Of a DNA stretch of 15,266 bases, positions 5,990-13,684 are shown in pieces (position 1 is the first letter of the stretch; each line of letters begins with the position of its first letter). The notes under the pieces are model-generated. The model was not told where the DNA came from. It saw nothing but the letters and a program-made list of their open reading frames with translations, and made no database searches. Both the position numbers and the translations under genes were made by a program. The DNA is from an uncultured Bacilli bacterium (GTDB lineage: Bacteria; Bacillota_I; Bacilli_A; RF39; UBA660), in NCBI GenBank assembly GCA_944363805.1, contig CALVVH010000033.1, positions 1-15,266 on the forward strand, read 5' to 3'.

Positions 5990-7216
5990 TCACTTTATAT
6001 TGTGATCTGTATGCAGTTTAACTCCTTTTTTATTAATATAGCAATCATAAGCATCGCGGATTTCTGGGTTCATGTAGCTTTCTTTTATTTTCAGGTTGGC
6101 ATCATCTTTGTACATGCTGGCAATTCTTTCAGCACGAATATTTGCTAAATCTTTGATAGCCACTAGGGGTTGGCCACCACCGCCGATACAACCGCCAGGA
6201 CAAGCCATAACTTCGATAAAATCGTAGTTCAAAATCTTATTCAGATTACTTTTGACCGTGGATATCTCGTTAACAACAGCAATTTTTAGTGAAAACTCTT
6301 CCATATTAACTATGGCTTCTTTCATATCTTTTTCACCGCGGATTTCATCAAATTCATAAAATTTAGCAGGTGCCTTCTTTTTGTTAACCATGTAATAGGC
6401 AGTTCGTAAAATTGATTCCATTACACCACCAGAAACACCAAAGATCAAACCACCACCAGAACCTTTTCCCAAGAGTTTATCGAATGTCTCGGATTCTAAA
6501 GACGCAAATGCCAGTTGAGATTCTTGAATCATCAAAACCAGTTCACTGGTTGTTATGACAAAATCTGTATCGGGATAAAGCTCTATTTCGTGTTTTTTAG
6601 AAATACAAGGAGTAAGTGATACGGAAATGATTTTTTCTTTAGGTATAGCAAACATGTCTGCAAAATAGGATTTTATCATAGCACCTTGCATGGCAATAGG
6701 ACTTTTACAAGTACTTAAGTTTTTTACTAAATCAGGATAATATTTTTGGGCATATAAAACCCAAGAAGGACAGCAACTAGTAAACATTGGCAAAGTTTTA
6801 TTTTGATATCTTGTTATTAATTCTTGAGCTTCTTCCATGATGGTAAGGTCAGCACCAAAGGTTGTATCAAAAACATAATCAAACCCCATTTTTTTTAGAG
6901 CACTTACTAGTTTACCTTCTAAAAATTCCCCAGGAGGAAATCCAAATGCATCACCAATAGCAACACGTACCGCTGGAGCAACAAAAACTACAACAGTATA
7001 ATCTGTATCATGAATATAATTTAAAATTTCTTGATAATCATATTTGGGCGTTAGAGCTCCACTTGGACAAGTCAAAATACATTGACCACAATTGATGCAG
7101 TCATCTTCTAAATCATTATTATTTTGGCAAGTTTTTAGACACATTCCACAATTGATACACTTTTCTTCGATACGATTTAAACAAACATTATCTTTTTTTA
7201 CTTCAACACGATTCAT
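5990..7216 (-). CDS. compact [FeFe]-hydrogenase with two N-terminal [4Fe-4S] clusters
   Basis: Two ferredoxin-type clusters are bound by C20/C23/C26/C30 and C40/C43/C46/C50. The catalytic H-cluster domain follows: motif L1 TSCCPSW (146-152), L2 TPCISKKHE (202-210) and L3 EVMACPGGCIGGGGQP (335-350). The four expected ligands are C149, C204, C339 and C343, and the proton-relay cysteine (C148) is kept, so it should be catalytic, reducing protons or oxidising H2 with ferredoxin. L2 usually reads MPC; here the Met is Thr. There are no PAS or extra accessory domains; the 408-residue length fits the short monomeric class. The ATG overlaps the TetR stop by one base (TAATG), implying translational coupling. 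The stop is TGA. Maturases HydE/F/G are not in the window. The subgroup is uncertain. Confidence 0.93.
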   Translation of the reverse strand: MNRVEVKKDNVCLNRIEEKCINCGMCLKTCQNNNDLEDDCINCGQCILTCPSGALTPKYDYQEILNYIHDTDYTVVVFVAPAVRVAIGDAFGFPPGEFLEGKLVSALKKMGFDYVFDTTFGADLTIMEEAQELITRYQNKTLPMFTSCCPSWVLYAQKYYPDLVKNLSTCKSPIAMQGAMIKSYFADMFAIPKEKIISVSLTPCISKKHEIELYPDTDFVITTSELVLMIQESQLAFASLESETFDKLLGKGSGGGLIFGVSGGVMESILRTAYYMVNKKKAPAKFYEFDEIRGEKDMKEAIVNMEEFSLKIAVVNEISTVKSNLNKILNYDFIEVMACPGGCIGGGGQPLVAIKDLANIRAERIASMYKDDANLKIKESYMNPEIRDAYDCYINKKGVKLHTDHNIK

Positions 7217-7773
7217 TATTCACTCCGAGTTAATATTTTATAAGTTTTTACTAATCTTACTAAAATTTCTTTTTCATCAATTTTTATTTCATTAGTGGCG
7301 ATTAGTGTCGCTAGGCCATTAGCGTATAGCCACATATTCATAAATATGTTTTTGGCTTCTTCAAAAGTATAACCATGTTTATTTACCAAATTGATGATCG
7401 TCGACTGATTCCATTTTTCATCTAAAACATTTTCTAAACTTTTCCATTTCAAATTGTTACTTAAAAATAAACTGATAAACAGATTCTTATATTCTTGAGC
7501 AAATTCGACATAAGCAATGCAAAGTGTTATTAAAGCTTTTTTATTATCAATACGACTTGTTATAAATTCATCATATTGTCTCGATATTTCTTTATATATA
7601 TCAAACTTTATTTCATCCATACTTTTGTAAATACGATATAATGGCTTTGTTGAAACGTTTAAGGCTTTAGCTAAACTTCTAGCGTTAACACTATTCCATC
7701 CATTGTCATTAACCATTTTAACGGCAACTTTAACGATATAATCTTTACTAAGTTCTTTGATTGCTGGCATCAT
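7216..7773 (-). CDS. TetR/AcrR-type transcriptional regulator
   Basis: The 185-residue product has a TetR-type N-terminal DNA-binding domain: YIVKVAVKMVNDNGWNSVNA, then RSLAKALNVSTKPLYRIYKS at about 32-51 as the helix-turn-helix, followed by the MDEIKFDIYKEI helix. The remaining helical domain (60-185) would bind a ligand and dimerise; the ligand is not evident. AAAGGAG lies 6 bases before the first ATG (7771-7773); a second ATG follows at once. It is the first gene of a three-gene operon with the hydrogenase (overlapping by one base) and the ADP-ribosyltransferase. It probably autoregulates, since an inverted repeat spans the -10 region of its promoter. Confidence 0.9.
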   Translation of the reverse strand: MMPAIKELSKDYIVKVAVKMVNDNGWNSVNARSLAKALNVSTKPLYRIYKSMDEIKFDIYKEISRQYDEFITSRIDNKKALITLCIAYVEFAQEYKNLFISLFLSNNLKWKSLENVLDEKWNQSTIINLVNKHGYTFEEAKNIFMNMWLYANGLATLIATNEIKIDEKEILVRLVKTYKILTRSE

Positions 7774-7800
7774 ATCACTCTCCTTTGAAAATAAAGCATC

Positions 7801-7830
7801 TATGGTAACTTATGTTTCTATTATACCATA
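7801..7830. promoter_or_regulatory. inverted repeat, candidate TetR operator
   Basis: Arms TATGGTA (7801-7807) and TACCATA (7824-7830) are separated by 16 bp and overlap the -10 box and the start-site region, where a bound repressor would block transcription. The right arm is partly explained by the extended -10 sequence, so the repeat could be fortuitous. Confidence 0.35.
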
Positions 7831-7848
7831 TATTTATTTTGATGAAAA
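7820..7848 (-). promoter_or_regulatory. extended -10 promoter of the TetR-hydrogenase-ART operon
   Basis: Minus strand TTTTCA (7843-7848, 4 of 6 matches), 17-bp spacer, TATAAT (7820-7825) preceded by TGG, an extended -10. The weak -35 with activator-like sites just upstream suggests an activated promoter. The expected start is near 7813. Confidence 0.75.
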
Positions 7849-7859
7849 GTAGTTGATTG

Positions 7860-7886
7860 TGTCTTGTTTTGTCGAATGGTGTCGAA
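7860..7886. promoter_or_regulatory. tandem Spo0A-like boxes (TGTCGAA), 10-bp phased
   Basis: Two perfect TGTCGAA heptamers (7870-7876 and 7880-7886) stand exactly 10 bp apart, and a third partial copy TGTCTTG (7860-7866) keeps the same phase. They cover about -47 to -73 of the operon promoter. TGTCGAA is the 0A-box consensus bound by phosphorylated Spo0A, which activates sigma-A promoters from tandem sites in this position. The sequence match and spacing are direct; binding is inferred, and spo0A is not in this window. Confidence 0.6.
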
Positions 7887-7927
7887 TATTACAATATACA
7901 TGGGAAAGCTTGCAATCAGCAATATAG

Positions 7928-7964
7928 AAAAAAAAAATGCAGTAAGATTTAACTTATTTGCATT
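7928..7964 (-). terminator. intrinsic terminator of the six-cysteine surface protein gene
   Basis: Minus strand AATGCA (7959-7964) and TAAG pair with CTTA and TGCATT (to 7936) around a TTAAAT loop with a small bulge, followed by ten Ts (7928-7937). It lies about 20 bp past the stop at 7986. Confidence 0.8.
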
Positions 7965-7985
7965 TTGTTATTTAAAATTTTTATT

Positions 7986-9248
7986 TTAAGATGCTGAAAT
8001 ACGATATGGATTTGATTCAGTCCCATCTCCTCCAACATATAGTATATCTGGTTGAAGATAGAAAGTAGGTCGAATAGACGAATAATTATATGTAAATCCT
8101 TCTATAAAGAAGTCATCTTCTAAAGATCCAGAACGACTAACAACATATAAAGAATTTACGAATTCATTCATCCCCATATACATCCAATTCTCATCTATTG
8201 AGCTTCGATAATCGTAAATATTACCATAATTTCCCTCTTTGTCAGGAAAAATACTTGAAGTATAAGAAATTGATTTTGTCCAATTATCAGGACTTGCCGC
8301 ATATCCATAATCACTTATATACATAAGGCCTATTTTTAATTCATTGATTATGTCATCTTGGTTTAAAATTATTTCATTTTCAAAAATTTCTTTTACCCTT
8401 ATCTGTTTAATTAAATCAGTTTTACTCGTGTTAGAGTACCACTGATAATTAACAATAAGATCTGCCCAATAATTTCCAATGTTGTTTAAGAACAAATTAT
8501 TTATTTGTTCTCTACTAAAATTTTTTTCCCATGCCGGAATTGAATCAAGATTTCCTCTATAACTAACTAATGGTGATATGTTAGAATTCAAATATTCTGT
8601 TCCAAGTAAATTAGTTCCCGCATAATCATATTTTATTAGCTTTATTTGCCCATTAAATACCCCTATTATTCTATATAAATTATCGTTAGGGCAAGGCATT
8701 TCATTACTACCAAAACATATGTAATTATCTGGATTTGCGCCAGAGTATCTATATGAGTTATCTCCTGCTTCCTGGTCTGCGTTAATGTATGTTCCTACTT
8801 CATCATGATAATATATGCCAGCTGTTCCATCTCCAGCAAGTGTATTAAGTTCCATAATACAACTTGCTAAATTATTTCCATTTTTACAAATATCTACTAC
8901 TTGCGAAGGTATATATAAATCAAAATACACATAACATTTATCACTTGTATTTGCTTGCATTAATACTTTTTTACTTTCTGCATCCCATGTAAGAGTGCTA
9001 CCATTTTCGCATTTTGATAATTCCGAATTAAAAGTATATCCTCCCAATGGCCATGACGTATCACTAGCAACTTTGTATTCGCCGCTACCCGATTCTGTTT
9101 CGTACATCATAGTTATGGCATTGAAATTAGTTATTTGTTGAGTACTATTATTGCTTAACACACTTTTAGAATTATTTGAATAATTAAATAAATATATTCC
9201 TATAATAAGTGTTAGTAATATGCTACTTATCAATATTATTTTTTTCAT
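7986..9248 (-). CDS. cell-surface protein with six cysteines
   Basis: A hydrophobic N-terminus (about 1-21) serves as signal or anchor. The 420-residue extracytoplasmic part holds six cysteines at 80, 105, 121, 130, 178 and 186, all in the first half, suggesting disulfides. The pattern NLYRIIGVFNGQIKLIKYDY (190-209) and the ending SSIRPTFYLQPDI...GGDGTESNPYRI resemble surface proteins of gut Firmicutes described as DUF6273-like, often in many paralogous copies; this likeness is from memory and not searched. There is no sortase motif or C-terminal membrane helix. It is divergent from a small HTH gene and has an inverted repeat around its promoter, so regulated expression is likely. The ATG at 9246-9248 has only a weak ribosome binding site (AGGTG). 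Function is unknown, possibly adhesion. Confidence 0.75.
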   Translation of the reverse strand: MKKIILISSILLTLIIGIYLFNYSNNSKSVLSNNSTQQITNFNAITMMYETESGSGEYKVASDTSWPLGGYTFNSELSKCENGSTLTWDAESKKVLMQANTSDKCYVYFDLYIPSQVVDICKNGNNLASCIMELNTLAGDGTAGIYYHDEVGTYINADQEAGDNSYRYSGANPDNYICFGSNEMPCPNDNLYRIIGVFNGQIKLIKYDYAGTNLLGTEYLNSNISPLVSYRGNLDSIPAWEKNFSREQINNLFLNNIGNYWADLIVNYQWYSNTSKTDLIKQIRVKEIFENEIILNQDDIINELKIGLMYISDYGYAASPDNWTKSISYTSSIFPDKEGNYGNIYDYRSSIDENWMYMGMNEFVNSLYVVSRSGSLEDDFFIEGFTYNYSSIRPTFYLQPDILYVGGDGTESNPYRISAS

Positions 9249-9264
9249 AAAACACCTTTTGGGG

Positions 9265-9308
9265 CAAGTATGCCTTTATCTAAATATATCATTTATGGGG
9301 CATACTTG
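9265..9308. repeat. 10-bp inverted repeat around the surface-protein promoter, candidate operator
   Basis: Arms CAAGTATGCC (9265-9274) and GGCATACTTG (9299-9308) are perfect inverted copies 24 bp apart, with centres 34 bp or about three helical turns apart. One arm lies just downstream of the expected start; the other overlaps the end of the -35 box. This suits two repressor half-sites or dimers on one face. The adjacent HTH protein is the obvious candidate binder. Confidence 0.6.
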
Positions 9309-9312
9309 TCAA
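9283..9312 (-). promoter_or_regulatory. promoter of the six-cysteine surface protein gene
   Basis: Minus strand TTGACA (9307-9312), 18-bp spacer, TATATT (9283-9288). The expected start is near 9276, inside the region bracketed by the inverted repeat. Confidence 0.75.
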
Positions 9313-9357
9313 GGAAATACATTTTTAAATTAGATACAATAAATTTAGGTGATACAT

Positions 9358-9570
9358 ATGCTAAAAGAATATCGAACAAGAAAAAAAATATCGCAAGAAG
9401 AATTAGAAGCTAAGACCAATATAGATAGAAAGACTATATTTAGAATAGAAAATGACTTAAATATGCCACTTGTTGATACATTTGGAAAAATAGCTATAGC
9501 TTTAGATATGACTGATAAAGAAATTGCTGAAGAAGTAAAAAAGGCAACTTTAAAAGGGAAACGCAAGTAA
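9358..9570 (+). CDS. small XRE-family HTH regulator
   Basis: The 70-residue protein is almost only a Cro/CI-type helix-turn-helix domain: LKEYRTRKKISQEELEAKTN then IDRKTIFRIENDLNMPLVDT, followed by IAIALDMTDKEIAEE and a basic tail (KKATLKGKRK). The ATG at 9358 follows AGGTGAT; an in-frame GTG three codons earlier overlaps that ribosome binding site, so it is not chosen. The gene is divergent from the surface-protein gene, a repressor-and-target layout, and the inverted repeat between them is a likely binding site. No good -35 is seen; TACAAT at 9335-9340 is a possible -10. A terminator overlaps its stop codon. Confidence 0.85.
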   Translation: MLKEYRTRKKISQEELEAKTNIDRKTIFRIENDLNMPLVDTFGKIAIALDMTDKEIAEEVKKATLKGKRK

Positions 9571-9589
9571 TAATTACTTGTATTTTTTT
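9564..9589 (+). terminator. terminator overlapping the end of the HTH gene
   Basis: Stem CAAGTAA (9564-9570) / TTACTTG (9574-9580) with a 3-base loop is followed by TATTTTTTT. The left arm includes the last codons and stop of the HTH gene. Confidence 0.85.
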
Positions 9590-9638
9590 ATATCTTTCAA
9601 AATAAAATTGCATATTATGTAGAAGTTTGTCAAATTTA

Positions 9639-9667
9639 TTGATTTTAGAGTTAACTTGAAGTATGAT
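9639..9667 (+). promoter_or_regulatory. promoter of the NPSTG surface protein gene
   Basis: TTGATT (9639-9644), 17-bp spacer, TATGAT (9662-9667), followed by AAAGGAGG (9677-9684) 9 bases before the ATG. Confidence 0.6.
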
Positions 9668-9693
9668 TATATATGGAAAGGAGGTAATGAAGA

Positions 9694-10923
9694 ATGAAGA
9701 AAATCTTTTTAGGAATTTTGGCTGCATTGCTTGTACCAACAGCAGTAAGTGCTAGTACCGATGCTTCAGAAGTTGAGTTTACTTGGAGTTATGATGAAGT
9801 TGCTACGTTTCCTGGAGTAGGAGTATTTGCTGATACGATTTATTTAATGAGCGATGGTATTCCTAGCCCAAGTATAACAGAAAATGCCAAATTAATTGCA
9901 ACTTATACAAGCGATGATACTCTAACATTTGCTAAAGATCAAACATCATACTTATTTGGTGGTGCAACAAGTAATTCAACTATTGTTGTGGACGGTACTA
10001 ATGCCATTAATGTATTATTAAATCAAAAATATACAATAACTGGCGAAGGCACTTTAACTGTTGATAGTTATGGAGCTTATGCACAATTAGAAGATGAAGC
10101 AGGAAATCTATTGTTTAATGTTTTCTATTATTATGGTGAAACAGCTTCTGGAACTCCACAAAGTATCATGTTGAAAGATGAAAACGGAGATCCTTTAATA
10201 GTTTCTAAAGAAGAAGGCATTGAAAGTATTTTTGAAGAATTAAAAGAGTATAACGAAGGCTTATCTGGTGCAACTTATGATGAAAAATCTGTGTTATACA
10301 CAGCTGTTGCTGGCTGGTCAATTTATGATATTGATGAGGCTTGGGTTAGCGAACATATTACAACTGATAAGATTATTACTTATAATGCAGATGGTTCAGT
10401 TACATTTAGTGATGGCAATGTTTTAACTAGCGATAATGTAATATTTGAATCTAATGAAAATTTTGATGAATCATATAAGTTAGAAAGCCTTGATATTCTA
10501 GATACTGCTAGTGATAAATTAAAGAGTGAAATTACTGGTCAAAATAAAGTATTACTTGCTTTTTATGATATTTCAGTAGTTGATGAAAATAGTGAAATCG
10601 TTCCTATGGAAAATGGGACATTTACTATTAAAATTAAACTAACTGATGCCATGAAAGAATATAATACTTTGACTGCCGCTTATGTTAAGGATGGCAAGAT
10701 TGTAGAAACATTTAAAACTACTATCGATGGCGAATATGTAGTATTTAATACTACACACTTAAGTGAATATGCTATCATGGGAGAAAATGTTGATACAGGA
10801 AATGATGAAGTAATTGAAAACCCAAGTACTGGAGATAATGTTACACAATATGCCTTAGTATTTGGTATTTCTCTAGTAGGTATTGGATATGCAATGTATA
10901 CTTTAAGAAAAGAAAATAATTAA
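9694..10923 (+). CDS. sortase-type surface protein with NPSTG motif
   Basis: A classical signal peptide (MKKIFLGILAALLVPTAVSA, cut expected after Ala20) leads a 409-residue surface protein. The body is acidic and beta-rich with no cysteines in the mature part. Near the C-terminus, TAAYVKDGKIVETFKTTIDG and FNTTHLSEYAIMG follow a pattern seen at the base of many Gram-positive repeat-bearing surface proteins. The tail has NPSTG at 376-380, a membrane helix (about 385-403) and a basic end (RKENN). This is a sorting-signal layout with NPxTG in place of LPxTG, so a sortase elsewhere should attach it to the wall. The ribosome binding site is strong. The gene stands alone between its own promoter and a strong terminator. 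The ligand or function is not evident. Confidence 0.85.
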   Translation: MKKIFLGILAALLVPTAVSASTDASEVEFTWSYDEVATFPGVGVFADTIYLMSDGIPSPSITENAKLIATYTSDDTLTFAKDQTSYLFGGATSNSTIVVDGTNAINVLLNQKYTITGEGTLTVDSYGAYAQLEDEAGNLLFNVFYYYGETASGTPQSIMLKDENGDPLIVSKEEGIESIFEELKEYNEGLSGATYDEKSVLYTAVAGWSIYDIDEAWVSEHITTDKIITYNADGSVTFSDGNVLTSDNVIFESNENFDESYKLESLDILDTASDKLKSEITGQNKVLLAFYDISVVDENSEIVPMENGTFTIKIKLTDAMKEYNTLTAAYVKDGKIVETFKTTIDGEYVVFNTTHLSEYAIMGENVDTGNDEVIENPSTGDNVTQYALVFGISLVGIGYAMYTLRKENN

Positions 10924-10949
10924 ATACTAGATTAAATAGCCAAAAACAA

Positions 10950-10984
10950 AACACAAATAAGCTACAAACTTATTTGTGTTTTTT
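10950..10984. terminator. strong bidirectional terminator
   Basis: A 12-bp perfect stem, AACACAAATAAG (10950-10961) / CTTATTTGTGTT (10969-10980), with a 7-base loop is followed by Ts on the plus strand and, on the minus strand, by TTTGTTTTT. It serves the surface-protein gene and the converging ATPase gene, whose last codons and stop lie within the right arm. Confidence 0.9.
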
Positions 10985-13630
10985 ATTCTTAAACATTTTG
11001 AATATTTCCATAACGAATATTATGATCAGGGAGAAGACAAATAACTTTAACATATCAACAACTGGTACAGTTGTAGTATTTAAAAATTCACTTAAGAAAG
11101 GTACTTCCATAACAATTACTTGTAAAATAATGGCACCGATAATTGTTACTAATACTAATGGATTGTTAAATGGCATTTTAAATATCGATGTCTTTTCACT
11201 GCGACAATTTAGAACATGCATATTTTGCAAGAAAACCATAAGGACCATGATATATCCACGAGCTAAGTGAATTTCCATATTGATAATATCAACTAAGTAG
11301 TACCAAATACCAAAGACTATTAAACCAATTGTTAGACCTGCTACTAAAACTTCGGTTAATAATTCTTTATTAAATATGGTTTCTTTAGTAGAACGTGGTT
11401 TTTCTTGCATAGTACCAGGCTCGGTTTTTTCAAATGATAAAGCAAAGTCTTGCAAGCCATCAGTGACAATGTTCAGCCACAATAATTGAATAGCAACTAG
11501 AGGCATAGGTAAATTAAATATAATAGCTAGAATAAAGAATAACACTTCTGCTAGGCCACAAGAAAGAAGCATATAACTAACTTTACGGATGTTATTATAA
11601 GCAGTTCTTCCTTCTTCAACACCTTTTACTATTGAAGTAAAGTCATCATCTAAAACAATCATGTTGGCAGTTTCTTTTGCAACATCAGTTCCACTTCCCA
11701 TAGCAATACCAATATTGGCACTTTTTATGGCAGGAGCATCATTAACACCATCACCAGTGACTGCTACAAATTCCCCTTGACGTTTTAAAGAATCAATTAT
11801 AGCTAGCTTATCCATGGGAGTAACTCTAGCAAATACTTTTTTAGTTTCAATAAATTTATCAAATTCTTTTTCGCCTTTTTCTAAGTAAATGTTGACATCA
11901 TCACCAGTAGCAATTTCACTATTGGCTGTTACTAATCCTAAGTCTTTGCCAATTTTTAGAGCTGTAAGAGGATGATCGCCAGTAATCATTAAAACTTTTA
12001 TGCCCGCAGTTAAGCATTTTTGAATAGAGTCAGCCGCTTCTTCTCTAATTGGGTCGATGAAGCCAACAAGGCCTTTAAAAGTTAGATTAGTGATATCAGC
12101 ATTATCATATGAATCCTTTTTGACAAAGTCTTTAATTGGACCATCAGCAATGGCTATGACTCTATATCCTTCACTAGCTAGTTCTTCATTTTGTTTTTTT
12201 AGTTTAGCTATATCAATTTTTTTATTTTTATTAGCAATATCCATAAATGTGGAAAACTCTAGTACTTTTTCTAATGAACCTTTTACTGTGCAATATATTT
12301 CATTATTTTTTTTATAAAATACGGCGGAATATTTATTTTGAGATTCATAGGGTATTTGATCAATTATTTTAATATTTTCGTAGGGAACTTTAGTTTTTTT
12401 AGCTAAAGCTAGAAAAGCAATATCAATAGAATCACCTAAGTATTGCCACTTTCTATTTTCTTTAATAAGTTTGGCTTCATTGTTGATAGCTCCAAGTACA
12501 GCTAGTTCTTCAGCCTTATTTATATCTGCATTGTTGATATTTATTAACTTACCAACATCGTCGTAGCCGATGCCGGTTATATCAAATTCGCTATCATCCG
12601 GCAAAATAACTTTTTTGGCAGTTTGTTTATTTATAGTAAGGGTTCCTGTTTTATCACTAGCAATGACAGTACAACTTCCCAAAGCTTCAACCGAATTTAG
12701 TTTTTTGACCACAACGCTTTTCTTAGCCATTTTATTCGAGGCAATAGTAAGAGCCATAGTTAAAGCAAGCGGTAGACCTTCAGGCATAGCTGATACTGAT
12801 AAAGCAATTACGGACAAGAATATTTCAGTACCGGGTTCACCTTTAGCAAAAAGTATAATTGCAATAATAATAGCAACAATTATTATTAAAATGCTAATTT
12901 GTTTAGAAAATTTATTCATTCTAATAGTAAGTGGAGAAGCTTCATCTTTTTTAGAAACAACGTTATTAGCAATTTTACCGATTTCAGTATTAATTCCAAT
13001 AGCAGTTACGACTCCGGTTGCTCTACCTGTTGTAACGGTAGTTCCAGCGTATACCATATTTTTACGATCTGCTAGAGTTACTTCACTGGTTAAGGCATCT
13101 ATTTCTTTGATAACACTTAGAGACTCTCCGGTAAGAATTGATTCATCAATTTGCAAATTATGAACTTCAATAAGACGAGCATCAGCACTAATACGGTCAC
13201 CGGATTCGAGCAAAATTATATCGCCGATAGTTAGTTCTTCAGAAGCGACTTCAGTCTCTTCTCCATTTCTAATAACCCGGACTTTATCCTTAATTAATTC
13301 TTGTAAACTTTCAGCGGTTTTTTCAGCTTTCCATTCTTGGAACGTTCCTAAAACTAAATCAATTAAAATAATAAATATTATGGCACATGCATCAACTACT
13401 TCACCGATAATAAGTGAGAAAACAACAGTTACTATTAACAGTAACACTATCGGATTTAATAGCTCTCTTAAAATTATTTTAAAAACGCTATCTCTTTTCT
13501 TTTTTGGCAAAACATTTAACCCATATTTTTCTTGATTTATTTTAACTTCTTTGTTGGTAAGCCCTAACTTATCAACATTTAGTTCTTTCAAAACTTTTTC
13601 AGTGCTATGCAAATACCAATTATCTTTCAT
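10970..13630 (-). CDS. P2-type calcium-transporting ATPase
   Basis: An 886-residue cation pump of the membrane. The order is N-terminal cation-ATPase domain, M1-M2, actuator domain with TGES (167-170), M3-M4 with PEGLP (283-287), phosphorylation site DKTGT (D326), nucleotide-binding KGSLEKVLEF (about 450), ITGDHPLTA (549-556), hinge GDGVNDAP (626-633) and six C-terminal membrane segments. Calcium site II residues are present: Glu in PEGLP, and N720/T723/D724 in NIVTDG of M6. In M5 the site I Glu (E695) is kept, but the position matching SERCA Asn768 appears to be Gly692, so one or two Ca2+ per cycle is unclear. It most likely exports Ca2+. The length is normal. The ATG has GAGGATGG upstream; TATAAT at about 13647 is the likely -10 with a poor -35. 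Monocistronic. Confidence 0.93.
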   Translation of the reverse strand: MKDNWYLHSTEKVLKELNVDKLGLTNKEVKINQEKYGLNVLPKKKRDSVFKIILRELLNPIVLLLIVTVVFSLIIGEVVDACAIIFIILIDLVLGTFQEWKAEKTAESLQELIKDKVRVIRNGEETEVASEELTIGDIILLESGDRISADARLIEVHNLQIDESILTGESLSVIKEIDALTSEVTLADRKNMVYAGTTVTTGRATGVVTAIGINTEIGKIANNVVSKKDEASPLTIRMNKFSKQISILIIIVAIIIAIILFAKGEPGTEIFLSVIALSVSAMPEGLPLALTMALTIASNKMAKKSVVVKKLNSVEALGSCTVIASDKTGTLTINKQTAKKVILPDDSEFDITGIGYDDVGKLININNADINKAEELAVLGAINNEAKLIKENRKWQYLGDSIDIAFLALAKKTKVPYENIKIIDQIPYESQNKYSAVFYKKNNEIYCTVKGSLEKVLEFSTFMDIANKNKKIDIAKLKKQNEELASEGYRVIAIADGPIKDFVKKDSYDNADITNLTFKGLVGFIDPIREEAADSIQKCLTAGIKVLMITGDHPLTALKIGKDLGLVTANSEIATGDDVNIYLEKGEKEFDKFIETKKVFARVTPMDKLAIIDSLKRQGEFVAVTGDGVNDAPAIKSANIGIAMGSGTDVAKETANMIVLDDDFTSIVKGVEEGRTAYNNIRKVSYMLLSCGLAEVLFFILAIIFNLPMPLVAIQLLWLNIVTDGLQDFALSFEKTEPGTMQEKPRSTKETIFNKELLTEVLVAGLTIGLIVFGIWYYLVDIINMEIHLARGYIMVLMVFLQNMHVLNCRSEKTSIFKMPFNNPLVLVTIIGAIILQVIVMEVPFLSEFLNTTTVPVVDMLKLFVFSLIIIFVMEIFKMFKNKKHK

Positions 13631-13684
13631 ATACCATCCTCGCTATTATAAGTATGGTATCACAATATTAAGTCTTTGACAACT

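Noticed and set aside
5990..5992. TGA read as tryptophan (Mycoplasma code)
   Set aside because: TGA ends the hydrogenase exactly before the next gene's start, TGG is used for Trp throughout, and all products have family lengths under the standard code.
9265..9308. Invertible (phase-variable) promoter flanked by inverted repeats
   Set aside because: Only 24 bp lie between the arms, much shorter than known invertible promoter segments, and no invertase gene is present. An operator is the simpler reading.
13631..13660. ATACCAT-N16-ATGGTAT repeat before the ATPase, like the one at 7801-7830
   Set aside because: The arms are in the opposite (inside-out) order, and ATGGTAT recurs in the window because it forms part of extended -10 promoters. 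A shared regulator is not supported.
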